Assembly: GCA_903861575.1 (NCBI GenBank)
Contig: CAIOUR010000258.1
Location: forward strand, 1 to 43,407
DNA from: an uncultured beta proteobacterium
GTDB taxonomy: Bacteria; Pseudomonadota; Gammaproteobacteria; Burkholderiales; Burkholderiaceae_C
DNA: 43,407 nucleotides
Direction of reading: 5' to 3'
Made by a program: the position numbers and the translations under genes. This document shows positions 25,357 through 34,714 of this stretch, one piece after another. The stretch's first letter is position 1; each line of letters begins with the position of its first letter. Below the pieces are notes generated by a model, which did not search any database, had not been told where the DNA came from, and worked only from the letters and a program-made list of their open reading frames with translations.

Positions 25357-25905
25357 ATGGCGATCGTTGTCAATAAACCCCTCCCAGAATTCGAAGCCAA
25401 TGCCACTGGTGGTGTCCGCGTGTCGAACACGTCACACGTGGGGAAAACCATGATTTTGTACTTTTATCCCAAAGACAACACACCCGGTTGCACCACTGAA
25501 GCGATGCAATTCCGTGACAAGTACAAGGATTTCGTTAAAGCTGGTGCCCAGGTTTTTGGCGTGTCCCGCGACAACATGCGCTCGCACGACGAGTTCAAAA
25601 ACAAACTAGAGTTGCCTTTTGAATTAATCGCCGACACCGAGGAAAAGATGTGCCACATGTTCGGCGTAGTCAAAAACAAGATCATGTACGGCAAGAAAGT
25701 GAAAGGCATCGAACGCAGTACTTTTTTGATCGGCCCCGATGGGGTGTTGCGTGAAGAGTGGCGCGGGCTCAAAGTCGTCGGGCACGTGGATGAAGTGCTT
25801 AAAGCGGTGAAAGCCTTGAAGAAGGCCAATGGGAAGCCCGCCGAGAAAACCCCAGAGGTGTCTGCGGAAAAGCCAGCCAGAAAAGTTGCCGAAGTCGCAC
25901 AGTAA
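25357..25905 (+). CDS. bcp: Bcp/PrxQ-type peroxiredoxin
   Basis: 182 residues. A thioredoxin-fold AhpC/TSA domain with the peroxidatic cysteine in YPKDNTPGCTTEAMQFRD near residue 47. In E. coli Bcp a resolving cysteine lies five residues later; here that position is not cysteine. The only other cysteine visible is in KMCHMFGV near residue 102, so it may act as a 1-Cys enzyme or use a different partner. The C-terminal 25 residues are a low-complexity Lys/Ala/Pro-rich tail beyond the domain. It should reduce hydrogen peroxide and organic peroxides. A terminator follows. Confidence 0.9.
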   Translation: MAIVVNKPLPEFEANATGGVRVSNTSHVGKTMILYFYPKDNTPGCTTEAMQFRDKYKDFVKAGAQVFGVSRDNMRSHDEFKNKLELPFELIADTEEKMCHMFGVVKNKIMYGKKVKGIERSTFLIGPDGVLREEWRGLKVVGHVDEVLKAVKALKKANGKPAEKTPEVSAEKPARKVAEVAQ

Positions 25906-25992
25906 TTTTCGGCTGCATCGAGGCGCTATTGCGTCACGGGGCTTATGCATAATGTTCGCATGAGTTCCCAGCCAACGACTGTTCGTCACCAC

Positions 25993-26020
25993 GCCGCCTT
26001 CTTCACAGGCGGCTTTTTTT
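25993..26020 (+). terminator. Rho-independent terminator after the peroxiredoxin gene
   Basis: GCCGCC-TTCTTCACA-GGCGGC followed by seven T residues, 90 bases after the peroxiredoxin stop and ahead of phoH. Confidence 0.85.
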
Positions 26021-26062
26021 CGCTCTGAAGTTTCATCAACTCTGCCTAACTGATTGCCGTTC

Positions 26063-27727
26063 ATGCCCCTGCCTCCCGCTCCCGCCAAGCGCGCAGACCG
26101 ACTTGCGCTAGATAAAGTCACCAAATCACCAACCCGGGCACGGCAAGCAAAACCACCCGCATCAAGCAAAAGCCTGATAGCTAACACTGTTGCTGTTGTC
26201 GATACAAGTCCCCGGGTCAATGTCTCAGAGGCTCCAAGCGGCTTGCAGGCAAGTGCTTCGGTCCGCTACTTGCCTACCGTCGGCAGTAGCGCCGCCAAAT
26301 CGGTGAACGCGGGCCAAGGTCAACGCAAACGTAGCAGCGGACCGGCTAAATTGTTTGTGCTGGACACCAATGTGCTGCTACACGACCCGATTTGCCTATT
26401 CCGCTTTGAAGAGCACGATATTTTTCTGCCGATGATCGTGCTGGAGGAACTGGATGGCCATAAAAAGGGGATGACTGAAGTCGCTCGGAATGCCCGACAG
26501 ACCAGTCGCACCCTGGACGCGCTGGCAGCCAGTCCCGAATGCGATATCACGAAGGGGCTAGCGCTCAACACTACCGGTCACACCGACGCGAGAGGGAAGT
26601 TGCTGTTCCAAACCGAACCATTGGACTACACGCTACCCGCCAGCCTGCCACTTGGGAAGGCGGATAACCAAATTCTGGGCGTAGTGGAGGCGCTGCGCCG
26701 CAAACTTCCCGATCGTGAAGTTGTGCTGGTGTCCAAGGACATCAACATGCGGGTCAAAGCCAGGGCTTTGGGACTCAATACTGACGACTACAAAAATGAC
26801 AAAACGCTCGAAGACGGTGATTTGCTGTACTCCGGTGCACTAGCGTTGCCAACTGATTTTTGGGCCAGTCATGGCCAGGCGGTCGAAAGCTGGCAGCAGG
26901 GGCCGCACACCTTTTACAAGGTCGATGGCCCTATCGTTCCGGAGATGTACATCAACCAGTTTGTGTACTTTGAAGCACCAGGCGAGCCCAGCCTGTACGC
27001 CCGTGTTTCCGAAATTCGAGGAACCACAGCGGTGCTCCGTACCCTCAAAGACTTCAACCATTTGAAAAACGCCGTGTGGGGTGTCACAGCGCGCAACCGC
27101 GAACAAAACTTTGCGATGAATCTGTTAACCGACCCTGAGGTTGACTTTGTGACGCTGACCGGAACCGCAGGCACCGGCAAGACGCTGATGGCATTAGCAG
27201 CAGGACTCACACAGGTGCTGGACGACCGGCGCTACACCGAAATCATCGTCACCCGTGCGACGGTCAGTGTGGGCGAGGACATCGGTTTTCTGCCCGGAAC
27301 CGAAGAAGAAAAAATGGGGCCTTGGATGGGCGCGCTCGACGATAACCTGGAAGTACTGGCAAAAACCGAAAACAGTGCCGGCGAATGGGGACGTGCCGCC
27401 ACCAATGAACTGGTGCGCAGCCGGATCAAGATCAAAAGCATGAACTTCATGCGCGGGCGTACATTTTTGAACAAGTACGTGATCATCGATGAGGCGCAAA
27501 ATTTAACGCCCAAACAGATGAAGACTCTGGTGACCCGCGCCGGGCCGGGCACCAAGATCGTGTGCATGGGCAACCTGGCTCAAATCGATACCCCCTACCT
27601 CACTGAAGGCTCATCGGGCCTCACCTTTGCAGTAGACAAGTTCAAAGGCTGGCCGCATGGCGGCCACATCACGCTGGCAAGGGGCGAACGCTCGCGGCTG
27701 GCCGACTTTGCCAGCGAAGTACTTTAA
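26063..27727 (+). CDS. PhoH-family protein with N-terminal PIN domain
   Basis: About 554 residues. After a roughly 85-residue Ala/Ser/Lys-rich stretch comes a PIN nuclease domain (LFVLDTNVLLHDPICLFRFE near residue 95, IVLEELDGHKKGM, then EVVLVSKDINMRVKARALG). A PhoH P-loop ATPase domain follows, with Walker A LTGTAGTGKTLMALAAGL near residue 370 and Walker B YVIIDEAQNLTPKQMKTLV near residue 470. Fused PIN-PhoH proteins (PhoH2 type) have been reported to unwind and cleave RNA; here that is inferred from family. The track uses a TTG at 26054; the ATG at 26063 is preferred, but the true start could be later. Its stop overlaps the dnaB stop by four bases on the opposite strand. Confidence 0.9.
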   Translation: MPLPPAPAKRADRLALDKVTKSPTRARQAKPPASSKSLIANTVAVVDTSPRVNVSEAPSGLQASASVRYLPTVGSSAAKSVNAGQGQRKRSSGPAKLFVLDTNVLLHDPICLFRFEEHDIFLPMIVLEELDGHKKGMTEVARNARQTSRTLDALAASPECDITKGLALNTTGHTDARGKLLFQTEPLDYTLPASLPLGKADNQILGVVEALRRKLPDREVVLVSKDINMRVKARALGLNTDDYKNDKTLEDGDLLYSGALALPTDFWASHGQAVESWQQGPHTFYKVDGPIVPEMYINQFVYFEAPGEPSLYARVSEIRGTTAVLRTLKDFNHLKNAVWGVTARNREQNFAMNLLTDPEVDFVTLTGTAGTGKTLMALAAGLTQVLDDRRYTEIIVTRATVSVGEDIGFLPGTEEEKMGPWMGALDDNLEVLAKTENSAGEWGRAATNELVRSRIKIKSMNFMRGRTFLNKYVIIDEAQNLTPKQMKTLVTRAGPGTKIVCMGNLAQIDTPYLTEGSSGLTFAVDKFKGWPHGGHITLARGERSRLADFASEVL

Positions 27728-29124
27728 AAGTCGCCGCGACTGGCCCCGTGGGCCAGGCTTTCAAACTTGGTGATGTTGCGCAGGAATGCCAGCTTGACGG
27801 TGTCGGTCGGGCCGTTACGCTGCTTGGCAATGATGATTTCCGCCACGCCAGGCTCCTTGCAGGCCTCTTTGGTGTAGTACTCGTCGCGGTAAATAAACAT
27901 GATGATGTCGGCGTCCTGCTCAATCGCGCCGGACTCGCGCAAATCGCTCATCATGGGCCGCTTGTCCGGGCGGGACTCCACGCTGCGGTTGAGCTGGGAC
28001 AGCGCAATCACCGGGCATTGCAACTCTTTGGCCAGGGTCTTGAGTCCCCGCGAAATTTCGCCCAGCTCAGTGGCACGGTTTTCGCCATCGTTATCGGCCC
28101 CACTCATCAGCTGCAGGTAGTCGACAACGATCAGCCCCAGCTTGCCGCATTTGCGCGCCAAACGCCTTGCATTGGCACGCAGCTGTGCAGAGGTCAGTCC
28201 GGCACTCTCATCAATGTGCAGCGATACGGTGCGCAGGCGCTCAATCGCCTCTGTCAAGCGCGGCCACTCATCGTCCGTGAGCTTTCCCGTGCGCAAATGG
28301 CCTTGGTCAATGCGGCCAATGGAACCAACCACGCGCACCGCCAGCTGCGCAGCACCCATTTCCATGGAAAAAACGGCTACCGGCAAACCCTCGTTCAAGG
28401 CCACGTGTTCGGCGATGTTGATAGCGAATGCGGTTTTCCCCATGGAGGGACGCGCCGCGAGAACAATCAAATCACCCGCCTGAAGCCCCGAAGTCAGCCG
28501 GTCCAGGTCATAAAACCCCGTTGGCACGCCGGTCACATCGTTCGGGTTATCGGCCATATCCTGGACGCGGTCCAACAGGGAGACGACCAGACTCCCCATG
28601 TCTTGGAATCCCTGCTTATGGCGCTGGCCCTGCTCACCAATACTGAAAATCTTTTGCTCCGATTCATCGACGATGTCGGATACCGCTCGGCCTTTGGGGT
28701 TGAAGGCGTTGGTCGCGATCTGATCGCTGGCAGTCAGCAGTTGGCGCAGAATGGAACGGTCGCGCACAATTTCGGCGTAACGGCGAATGTTCGCTGCACC
28801 TGGAACGTATTGCGCCAAGGCGTTGAGGTAGGCCAGTCCTCCGGCCTCTTCTGCCTTGCCTTGCCCCTGCAAATGTTCGAACACCGTGATGACGTCGGCC
28901 GGGCGGCCGGCGTTCACGATGGCAAAAATGGCCCCGAAAACCAGCCGGTGTTCGTAGCGGTAAAAATCGTCTTCAGAGAGGATGTACGCCACCGCATCCC
29001 AGGCCTGGTTGTCCAGCAGCAACCCGCCCAGAACGCTGGACTCGCCCTCTACCGAATGCGGCGGGACGCGCAGCTGCGCAATTTGCCGGTCCGGCATTGC
29101 GTCGTTGCTGCTACCCACTTCCAT
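27724..29124 (-). CDS. dnaB: Replicative DNA helicase DnaB
   Basis: 466 residues. An N-terminal DnaB domain (LRVPPHSVEGESSVLGGLLL near residue 13) is followed by a linker and a RecA-like C-terminal domain with Walker A VLAARPSMGKTAFAINIAEH near residue 215, Walker B LIVVDYLQLM near residue 325, and the H4/arginine-finger region SDLRESGAIEQDADIIMFIYR near residue 390. It is the hexameric 5'-3' replication-fork helicase that recruits primase. It follows rpsF-priB-rpsR-rplI on the same strand, separated by a terminator hairpin. Placement after rplI is common in bacteria. Confidence 0.98.
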   Translation of the reverse strand: MEVGSSNDAMPDRQIAQLRVPPHSVEGESSVLGGLLLDNQAWDAVAYILSEDDFYRYEHRLVFGAIFAIVNAGRPADVITVFEHLQGQGKAEEAGGLAYLNALAQYVPGAANIRRYAEIVRDRSILRQLLTASDQIATNAFNPKGRAVSDIVDESEQKIFSIGEQGQRHKQGFQDMGSLVVSLLDRVQDMADNPNDVTGVPTGFYDLDRLTSGLQAGDLIVLAARPSMGKTAFAINIAEHVALNEGLPVAVFSMEMGAAQLAVRVVGSIGRIDQGHLRTGKLTDDEWPRLTEAIERLRTVSLHIDESAGLTSAQLRANARRLARKCGKLGLIVVDYLQLMSGADNDGENRATELGEISRGLKTLAKELQCPVIALSQLNRSVESRPDKRPMMSDLRESGAIEQDADIIMFIYRDEYYTKEACKEPGVAEIIIAKQRNGPTDTVKLAFLRNITKFESLAHGASRGDF

Positions 29125-29133
29125 AGATTCTCC

Positions 29134-29168
29134 AAAGAAAAAGCCGCTCGGCGTGAACCCAGCGGCTT
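29134..29168 (-). terminator. Terminator between rplI and dnaB
   Basis: On the minus strand AAGCCGCT-(12 bases)-AGCGGCTT is followed by TTTCTTT. It lies 17 bases after the rplI stop and just before dnaB, so it would end or attenuate the rpsF-priB-rpsR-rplI transcript and let dnaB be expressed at a lower level. Confidence 0.75.
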
Positions 29169-29184
29169 CTTGTCAGGGTGTCGA

Positions 29185-29637
29185 TCAGGCCGTTTCGCCG
29201 TACACCGAAACCGTGATATCCACCACCACATCCGTGTGCAATGCCACCGCAACCGTAGTATCGCCTACGGTTTTGATCGGGCCGTTGGGCATACGCACCG
29301 AAGCCTTGGGCACTTTGTAGCCGGTTTTGCCCAGCTCTTCCGCAATATCAAAGTTGGTAACCGAACCGAACAAGCGTCCGTCCACACCGGCCTTTTGGGT
29401 CAGCTTGATGGTCGAGCCAGCCAGTTTATCGCCCAGCGCGGACGCTTCGGCCAGCTTGGCGGCAGCGGCAGCTTCGAGCTCTTTACGGCGGGCTTCGAAT
29501 TCCGCTTTCGCGGTCTCCGTGGCACGGCGTGCACGGCCTGCGGGAATCAGAAAGTTGCGGGCGTAGCCGTCTTTGACCTTGACGATTTCACCGAGGTTGC
29601 CCAGATTGACGACCTTGTCGAGAAGAATAATTTCCAT
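29185..29637 (-). CDS. rplI: 50S ribosomal protein L9
   Basis: 150 residues with the two-domain layout of L9. An N-terminal rRNA-binding domain ([21 protein letters not shown], then [13 protein letters not shown]) is joined by a long Ala/Glu-rich connecting helix (about residues 40-75) to a C-terminal domain ([12 protein letters not shown]). It binds the base of the L1 stalk on the 50S subunit. The ribosome-binding site (GAGGAG) is strong. It is the last gene of rpsF-priB-rpsR-rplI, 11 bases after rpsR. Confidence 0.98.
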   Translation of the reverse strand: MEIILLDKVVNLGNLGEIVKVKDGYARNFLIPAGRARRATETAKAEFEARRKELEAAAAAKLAEASALGDKLAGSTIKLTQKAGVDGRLFGSVTNFDIAEELGKTGYKVPKASVRMPNGPIKTVGDTTVAVALHTDVVVDITVSVYGETA

Positions 29638-29648
29638 GCTGGTGCTCC

Positions 29649-29930
29649 TCAGATTTTGTGCTGGTCGCTGTACGGCAACAGGGCCAGGAAGCGTGCGCGC
29701 TTGATGGCCGTGTTCAACTGGCGCTGGAAAATCGCGCGGGTGCCGGTCAGGCGGGCGGGAATGATTTTTCCGTTTTCCGCGATGAAGTCACGCAAGGTGT
29801 CGATGTCTTTGTAGTCAATCTCTTCCACACCGGTGACCGTGAAGCGGCAAAACCGCTTGCGTTTAAAAAGCAAAGACTGGGTGTTGCGCTTGGGGCGCTT
29901 GTCTTTGTTGAACTTTTTGAATGTAGCCAT
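29649..29930 (-). CDS. rpsR: 30S ribosomal protein S18
   Basis: 93 residues with the S18 core [20 protein letters not shown] and the basic C-terminal segment [21 protein letters not shown]. It forms a heterodimer with S6 on the 30S platform, and the operon order supplies both partners from one mRNA. It sits 13 bases after priB and 11 before rplI. Confidence 0.98.
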   Translation of the reverse strand: MATFKKFNKDKRPKRNTQSLLFKRKRFCRFTVTGVEEIDYKDIDTLRDFIAENGKIIPARLTGTRAIFQRQLNTAIKRARFLALLPYSDQHKI

Positions 29931-29943
29931 ATCAATTCCTCAA

Positions 29944-30231
29944 CTAATCTTGAACAAATTCCTGAACCTGGAAAACCAGCGACTTGGATTGCCGCCCGTT
30001 TGCCAAAAAACCACTGAACTTCCAACTGCTGCCCAAAGGCTGTACCGCTAAACGCTCGGCAACTGCTCCAAAGGCCATGGACTTCACGCTCATATCGACT
30101 CTGCGCTGTGCATGCACATCGTGCACGACGGAGCTGTGCTCCAAACGAAAACCAAGTGCTGGAAGACCTGCTGGGGTGTAGCGCATAGCATCACGCTCTA
30201 CCAACATACCGGTCAGCAGGACCTGGTTCAT
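29944..30231 (-). CDS. priB: Primosomal replication protein N (PriB)
   Basis: 95 residues, a single OB-fold similar to SSB (NQVLLTGMLVERDAMRYTPAG at the start, then LGFRLEHSSVV and QVQEFVQD). PriB binds single-stranded DNA and helps PriA reload DnaB at stalled forks. Location between the S6 and S18 genes is the classic place for priB and distinguishes it from ssb. It lies 26 bases after rpsF. The dnaB helicase it serves is encoded just downstream. Confidence 0.92.
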   Translation of the reverse strand: MNQVLLTGMLVERDAMRYTPAGLPALGFRLEHSSVVHDVHAQRRVDMSVKSMAFGAVAERLAVQPLGSSWKFSGFLANGRQSKSLVFQVQEFVQD

Positions 30232-30257
30232 CGCCCAACAGCGTGTGACGCCGTCCT

Positions 30258-30623
30258 TTAAGCGTGAAAGTCCGAAGGCTGCGAGCGACGCGCTTCTTCG
30301 CGCTCAACCGAACGCATCATGGAAGACGGTCCGGTTTCGGCTTTCTTCTTGGATACGGTCAGGTGGCGCAGCACCGCGTCGTTGAACTTAAAGGCGTGCT
30401 CCAGCTCGGCCATCACAGCCTGGCTGGCTTCAATGTTGATGCACAGGTAATGGGATTTGGCCAGCTTGTTGATCATGTAGACCATCTGGCGACGGCCCCA
30501 ATCTTCAACCCGGTGGATATGACCACCGCCGGCGGTGATCATCCCTTTGTAGCGCTCCAGCATGGCCGGAACCTGTTCACTCTGATCCGGATGGATCATG
30601 AGAATGATTTCATAATGACGCAT
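30258..30623 (-). CDS. rpsF: 30S ribosomal protein S6
   Basis: 121 residues opening with [21 protein letters not shown], the usual S6 start. It also has the conserved [17 protein letters not shown] near residue 45. The track starts at 30665; the ATG at 30623 has an AAGGAG ribosome-binding site at proper spacing and is preferred. S6 pairs with S18. The C-terminal tail is charged, as in other S6 proteins. It is the first gene of the rpsF-priB-rpsR-rplI operon. Confidence 0.97.
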   Translation of the reverse strand: MRHYEIILMIHPDQSEQVPAMLERYKGMITAGGGHIHRVEDWGRRQMVYMINKLAKSHYLCINIEASQAVMAELEHAFKFNDAVLRHLTVSKKKAETGPSSMMRSVEREEARRSQPSDFHA

Positions 30624-30660
30624 TAAAACTCCTTGTGGAAAATCCCAAACGGGACATAAA

Positions 30661-30688
30661 GTCACCCCCAGCGTCTGCGGGGTGTGAC
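30661..30688 (-). promoter_or_regulatory. Hairpin in the rpsF leader
   Basis: Minus strand GTCACACCCC-GCAGACGCT-GGGGGTGAC forms about nine pairs with one mismatch or bulge, 38 bases before the rpsF ATG. An S6:S18 complex is known to bind a structured leader of rpsF in many bacteria. This hairpin is in the right place, but I cannot confirm the known recognition motif. A TATACT hexamer just upstream may be the -10, with no clear -35. Confidence 0.4.
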
Positions 30689-30713
30689 AAGGCGAAGCCC
30701 GAGAGTATAGCTG

Positions 30714-33107
30714 CTAGCGCCCGGCAAGCTGCTTCCAGGTTGCGATCACGCTGTCGGGGTTGAGCGAGATCGAGGAAATCCCCTCGTCTTGCAGCCAACG
30801 CGCAAAGTCGGGGTGGTCGCTGGGGCCCTGGCCGCAAATGCCGATGTACTTGCCCTGTTTTTTGCACGCAGTAATCGCCATCCGGATCAGCGCCTGCACG
30901 GCCGGGTCACGCTCGTCGAAATCGGCCGCCAACAACTCCATGCCGGAGTCGCGGTCCAGCCCCAAGGTGAGCTGCGTCAGGTCATTGGAACCAATGGAAA
31001 AGCCGTCAAAGTATTCCAAAAACGCCTCGGCCAAGATCGCGTTGCTCGGTATCTCGCACATCATGACCAGTTTCAAACCGTCTTTTCCGCGCTCCAACCC
31101 CTGGCTGGCCATGATTTCAGTGACGCGGCGCGCCTGTTCCAGAGTGCGGACAAAGGGCACCATCACCTGCACGTTATCCAGGCCCATGGTGTTGCGCACG
31201 CGCTTGATGGCCTCGCACTCCATCGCAAAAGCCTCCTGGAAATCGGCGCTGACGTAGCGTGCCGCGCCGCGAAACCCGAGCATGGGGTTTTCTTCCTCAG
31301 GCTCGTAACGGCTGCCGCCGATCAGCTTGCGGTACTCGTTGCTTTTGAAATCCGACAGGCGCACGATGACAGGTTTGGGCCAAAAAGCCGCCGCAATGGT
31401 GGCCACGCCCTCGGCAACTTTGTCGACATAAAAAGCCCGGGGCGAAGCATGTCCGCGGGCGACCGACTCCACCGCGTTTTTCAAATCAGGGGCGACGTTG
31501 GGATAGTCAAGGATGGCTTTCGGGTGCACGCCAATGTTGTTGTTGATGATGAATTCCAAACGCGCCAAGCCGACACCGGCATTGGGCAACTGGCAAAAAT
31601 CAAAAGCCAGCTGGGGATTGCCCACGTTCATCATGATCTTGAGCGCGATCTCGGGCATGGTGCCGCGTTCGACCTCGCTGACTTCGGTTTCGAGCAGGCC
31701 GTCGTAAATGAACCCGGTGTCGCCTTCCGCGCAACTCACCGTCACCAGCATGCCGGTACGCAAATGCTCTGTGGCGTCACCGCAACCGACGACCGCGGGG
31801 ATGCCTAATTCACGGGCAATGATGGCCGCGTGGCAGGTGCGGCCACCACGGTTGGTCACGATGGCAGCGGCTCGTTTCATGACCGGCTCCCAGTTGGGAT
31901 CTGTCATGTCAGTGACCAGCACATCGCCGGCTTGCACCTGGTCCATGTCTTCCAGGCTGTGGACCACGCGCACCGCGCCGGTTCCAATCTTCTGCCCGAT
32001 CGCCCTGCCCTGCGCCTTGACCGCACCACGGCCTTTGAGCGCGTAGCGCAATTCGGGCGCATTACCAGCTTGGCTTTTGACGGTCTCGGGGCGGGCTTGC
32101 AAGATGTAGAGGCCACCGTCCACGCCGTCCTTGCCCCATTCGATGTCCATGGGGCGCCCGTAATGCGCCTCGATCACCAAAGCGTAGCGTGCCAGTTCCA
32201 GGACGTCCGCATCAGTCAGCGAATAGCGGTTACGCATCTCCGCCGGCACGTCGCTGGTTTTGACCAACTTACCGCTAGCTGCCTTTTCCGCTGGGTCGGC
32301 AAACTCCATCTGCAGCAGTTTCGAGCCCAGATTGCGGCGGATAACAGCCGGAAAACCGGCGCGCAAAGTAGGCTTGTGCACATAAAACTCGTCCGGGTTC
32401 ACCGCACCTTGCACCACCATCTCGCCCAAACCATAGCTGGAAGTGATGAAGACCACATCCTCAAATCCCGACTCCGTGTCCAGGGTGAACATCACGCCGG
32501 CAGCGCCCTTATCAGAGCGCACCATGCGCTGGACACCGGCACTCAGGGCCACCACATCATGCGCAAAGCCTTTGTGCACCCGGTAGCTGATGGCGCGGTC
32601 GTTGTACAACGAGGCAAACACCTCGCGCATTTTGTGCAGCACCGCGTCGATACCGGTCACATTCAAGAAGGTTTCCTGTTGCCCGGCAAACGAGGCGTCG
32701 GGCAAATCTTCCGCCGTTGCCGACGAGCGCACCGCGAAGGAGGCCTGCGTGTCGCCAGCCGACAGGCTGGCAAAAGCCGCACGCACCGCTTGCTCAAACG
32801 CCGGAGGCAGTGGTTGCGCCTCGACCAGTGCGCGGATGCGCGCGCCGATTTGCGCCAGGGTGCGCACGTCTTCGCCATCCCACTGCGCCAACTCGGCGCT
32901 GATTTTCTGGTCCAAACCGCCGTAGCGCAAAAACTCCCGGTAGGCATGCGCAGTGGTGGCAAAACCGCCGGGCACCTTGACGCCTTGCGGCAGCTGGGAA
33001 ATCATTTCCCCCAGGCTGGCGTTTTTGCCCCCCACAGCCTCCACATCCGACATCCGCAGGTGCTCAAAAGGCACGACCCAATCGGTCTCCTTAAACAGGT
33101 TTGACAT
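30714..33107 (-). CDS. ppsA: Phosphoenolpyruvate synthase (pyruvate, water dikinase)
   Basis: 797 residues from the ATG at 33107, which has an AGGAG ribosome-binding site. The track start at 33416 adds non-homologous sequence from the divergent ppsR region. An N-terminal ATP-grasp domain ([20 protein letters not shown] at the start) is followed by the phosphohistidine swivelling domain with the catalytic histidine in [21 protein letters not shown] near residue 430. The C-terminal PEP/pyruvate-binding barrel includes [17 protein letters not shown] and CGQGPSDHP. It makes PEP from pyruvate and ATP for gluconeogenesis. It is divergent from ppsR, whose product switches it on and off. Confidence 0.97.
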   Translation of the reverse strand: MSNLFKETDWVVPFEHLRMSDVEAVGGKNASLGEMISQLPQGVKVPGGFATTAHAYREFLRYGGLDQKISAELAQWDGEDVRTLAQIGARIRALVEAQPLPPAFEQAVRAAFASLSAGDTQASFAVRSSATAEDLPDASFAGQQETFLNVTGIDAVLHKMREVFASLYNDRAISYRVHKGFAHDVVALSAGVQRMVRSDKGAAGVMFTLDTESGFEDVVFITSSYGLGEMVVQGAVNPDEFYVHKPTLRAGFPAVIRRNLGSKLLQMEFADPAEKAASGKLVKTSDVPAEMRNRYSLTDADVLELARYALVIEAHYGRPMDIEWGKDGVDGGLYILQARPETVKSQAGNAPELRYALKGRGAVKAQGRAIGQKIGTGAVRVVHSLEDMDQVQAGDVLVTDMTDPNWEPVMKRAAAIVTNRGGRTCHAAIIARELGIPAVVGCGDATEHLRTGMLVTVSCAEGDTGFIYDGLLETEVSEVERGTMPEIALKIMMNVGNPQLAFDFCQLPNAGVGLARLEFIINNNIGVHPKAILDYPNVAPDLKNAVESVARGHASPRAFYVDKVAEGVATIAAAFWPKPVIVRLSDFKSNEYRKLIGGSRYEPEEENPMLGFRGAARYVSADFQEAFAMECEAIKRVRNTMGLDNVQVMVPFVRTLEQARRVTEIMASQGLERGKDGLKLVMMCEIPSNAILAEAFLEYFDGFSIGSNDLTQLTLGLDRDSGMELLAADFDERDPAVQALIRMAITACKKQGKYIGICGQGPSDHPDFARWLQDEGISSISLNPDSVIATWKQLAGR

Positions 33108-33282
33108 CACAACTCCTAAGTTAAAAACCGGTTTTGCAAGGCCAGCGTCGCCCACTCCCGCGCCGACGCATGCGCGCCTGAAACCGCCCAGTCGTTGTTG
33201 TTTGGGGCGGCGGGGAATCATCTGGTTACAAATTGGTAACAATTGTAGGCCGCGCGATCTCGCGCACCCAGAAAGACTCCGC
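33108..33282. promoter_or_regulatory. Divergent ppsA-ppsR control region
   Basis: This gap contains no gene. It must hold the promoters of both divergent genes. Two symmetric elements stand out: the perfect palindrome AAAACCGGTTTT at 33124-33135, close to ppsA, and GTTAC-AAATTG-GTAAC at about 33225-33240, close to ppsR. No confident -35/-10 pair was assigned. Confidence 0.4.
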
Positions 33283-34104
33283 ATGTCACAACGCAGCGTA
33301 TTTTTCGTCTCTGACGGCACCGGCATCACCGCCGAGACCTTCGGAAACGCCATCCTGGCCCAGTTTGAAACCCAAACCCGCCACGTCCGGCTGCCATTTG
33401 TCGACACCGTGGACAAGGCCTACCAAGCCGTCCGGCAAATCAACCACGCCGGCGAGATTGACGGCACCCGCCCCATCGTCTTTACCACGCTGGTCGACAT
33501 GCAAGTGCTGTCGGTGCTGCGCGAGGGCTGCAAATGCATGTTTCTGGACATGTTCGGGACCTTTGTCGAACCGCTGGAAGCGGAGCTGGACATCAAGTCC
33601 AACCACCGCGTGGGGCGCTTCAGCGATGTATCCAAAAGTCAGGCCTACCACGACCGGATTGAGGCCATCAACTTCTCCCTGGCACACGACGATGGCCAAA
33701 GCAACCGGGATTTGCAGCAAGCCGATGTGATTCTGGTGGGCGTGAGCCGCAGCGGCAAAACACCGACATCGCTGTACCTGGCGATGCAATATGGCCTCAA
33801 AGCAGCCAACTACCCGCTGATTCCCGAAGACTTCGAGCGCCAGCAGCTGCCCCCCGCCTTGCTACCCCACCGGGCCAAAATGTTCGGCCTGTCGATTCTT
33901 CCGGAGCGCCTGAGCGAAATCCGCAACGAGCGGCGCCCCGGCTCGCGCTATGCCGAATTGGCCAATTGCCGCATGGAGGTCAGCGAGGCCGAAGCCATGA
34001 TGCGGCGCAGCGGCATCCGCTGGCTATCCACCACGACCAAATCCATCGAAGAAATCGCCACCACCATCCTACAGGAGCTGCACCCGCAGCGACTGGCGTA
34101 CTGA
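33283..34104 (+). CDS. ppsR: PEP synthase regulatory protein PpsR (kinase/pyrophosphorylase)
   Basis: 273 residues of the DUF299 family. It opens with [20 protein letters not shown] and carries the P-loop [15 protein letters not shown] near residue 150. This family uses ADP to phosphorylate a threonine of PEP synthase (inactivation) and phosphate to remove it. The neighbouring divergent ppsA identifies the target and separates it from the PPDK-regulating form. The ATG at 33283 fits the family start. It ends 6 bases before the convergent GlcG-like gene. Confidence 0.95.
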   Translation: MSQRSVFFVSDGTGITAETFGNAILAQFETQTRHVRLPFVDTVDKAYQAVRQINHAGEIDGTRPIVFTTLVDMQVLSVLREGCKCMFLDMFGTFVEPLEAELDIKSNHRVGRFSDVSKSQAYHDRIEAINFSLAHDDGQSNRDLQQADVILVGVSRSGKTPTSLYLAMQYGLKAANYPLIPEDFERQQLPPALLPHRAKMFGLSILPERLSEIRNERRPGSRYAELANCRMEVSEAEAMMRRSGIRWLSTTTKSIEEIATTILQELHPQRLAY

Positions 34105-34110
34105 CGGCGA

Positions 34111-34521
34111 TCAGAGCCCGATGGCGGCAATCCCGGCGCGGGCAATCTGGGCATCTTCGGGCGACTTGACGCCGCTCACACCCACTGCGCCCAGGCACTG
34201 ACCATCTTTCATGATCGGAACGCCACCTTCCAGCATGCCTTCGATGGTTGGGGCGCTCAAAAAGGACATACGGCCGTCCTTATTGATCACTTCCTCGTAG
34301 ATGCGGGACTCGCGGCAACCCAAGGCCGAAGTTCGGGCCTTGGCGGGGGCAATCAGGGTCGAAATGGGCGGCGCGCCGTCCAGACGCTGAAACCACAGTT
34401 GATGGCCACCATCGTCCACAATGGAAATACAAACAGCCCAGTTATTTTTGAGGGCCTCGGCCTCGGCCGCCGCGGCAATAGCTTTCAAATCAGAGGCTTC
34501 CAGCGCAAACTTGGTTTTCAT
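34111..34521 (-). CDS. GlcG/HbpS-family (DUF336) protein
   Basis: 136 residues forming one GlcG/HbpS domain: an N-terminal helix (LEASDLKAIAAAAEAEALKN), AVCISIVDDGGHQLWFQRLDG near residue 28, AKARTSALGC, and the glycine-rich GGVPIMKDGQCLGAVGVSG near residue 100. Some relatives bind haem or act in glycolate use or sensing, but the role of stand-alone cytoplasmic members is not settled. No signal peptide is visible. It converges on ppsR and is divergent from the BI-1-like gene. Confidence 0.85.
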   Translation of the reverse strand: MKTKFALEASDLKAIAAAAEAEALKNNWAVCISIVDDGGHQLWFQRLDGAPPISTLIAPAKARTSALGCRESRIYEEVINKDGRMSFLSAPTIEGMLEGGVPIMKDGQCLGAVGVSGVKSPEDAQIARAGIAAIGL

Positions 34522-34714
34522 GGTGCGAGACTTCCATAGTGGTCAAAAGTTCGAGCATACAGCCCCGAGAAATCCGATGGGCCCTGTGGATGCGGGCAAG
34601 AGACAGCCGCGGAAAGGGACTTTTCGGGCGTGGCTCTTGCAATCCTCCAAGATGACGCAAAATACGCACTGCGGTTGACAACAATCGCTGCCTCATCTTT
34701 TTAGGAGTTTCACC
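34522..34714. promoter_or_regulatory. Divergent region between the GlcG-like and BI-1-like genes
   Basis: No gene seen. A TTGACA hexamer lies at about 34675-34680, but a matching -10 at proper spacing is not convincing. A strong ribosome-binding site (TTAGGAG) precedes the GTG start of the BI-1-like gene. Confidence 0.35.

Noticed and set aside
27748-29814. 688-residue plus-strand open frame across dnaB, rplI and rpsR
   Set aside because: It runs antisense to three clearly conserved genes, has no recognisable domain and is explained by the codon bias of the genes opposite.
31830-33104. 424-residue plus-strand open frame
   Set aside because: It is antisense to ppsA; composition is rich in Arg, His and Gln as expected of a shadow frame.
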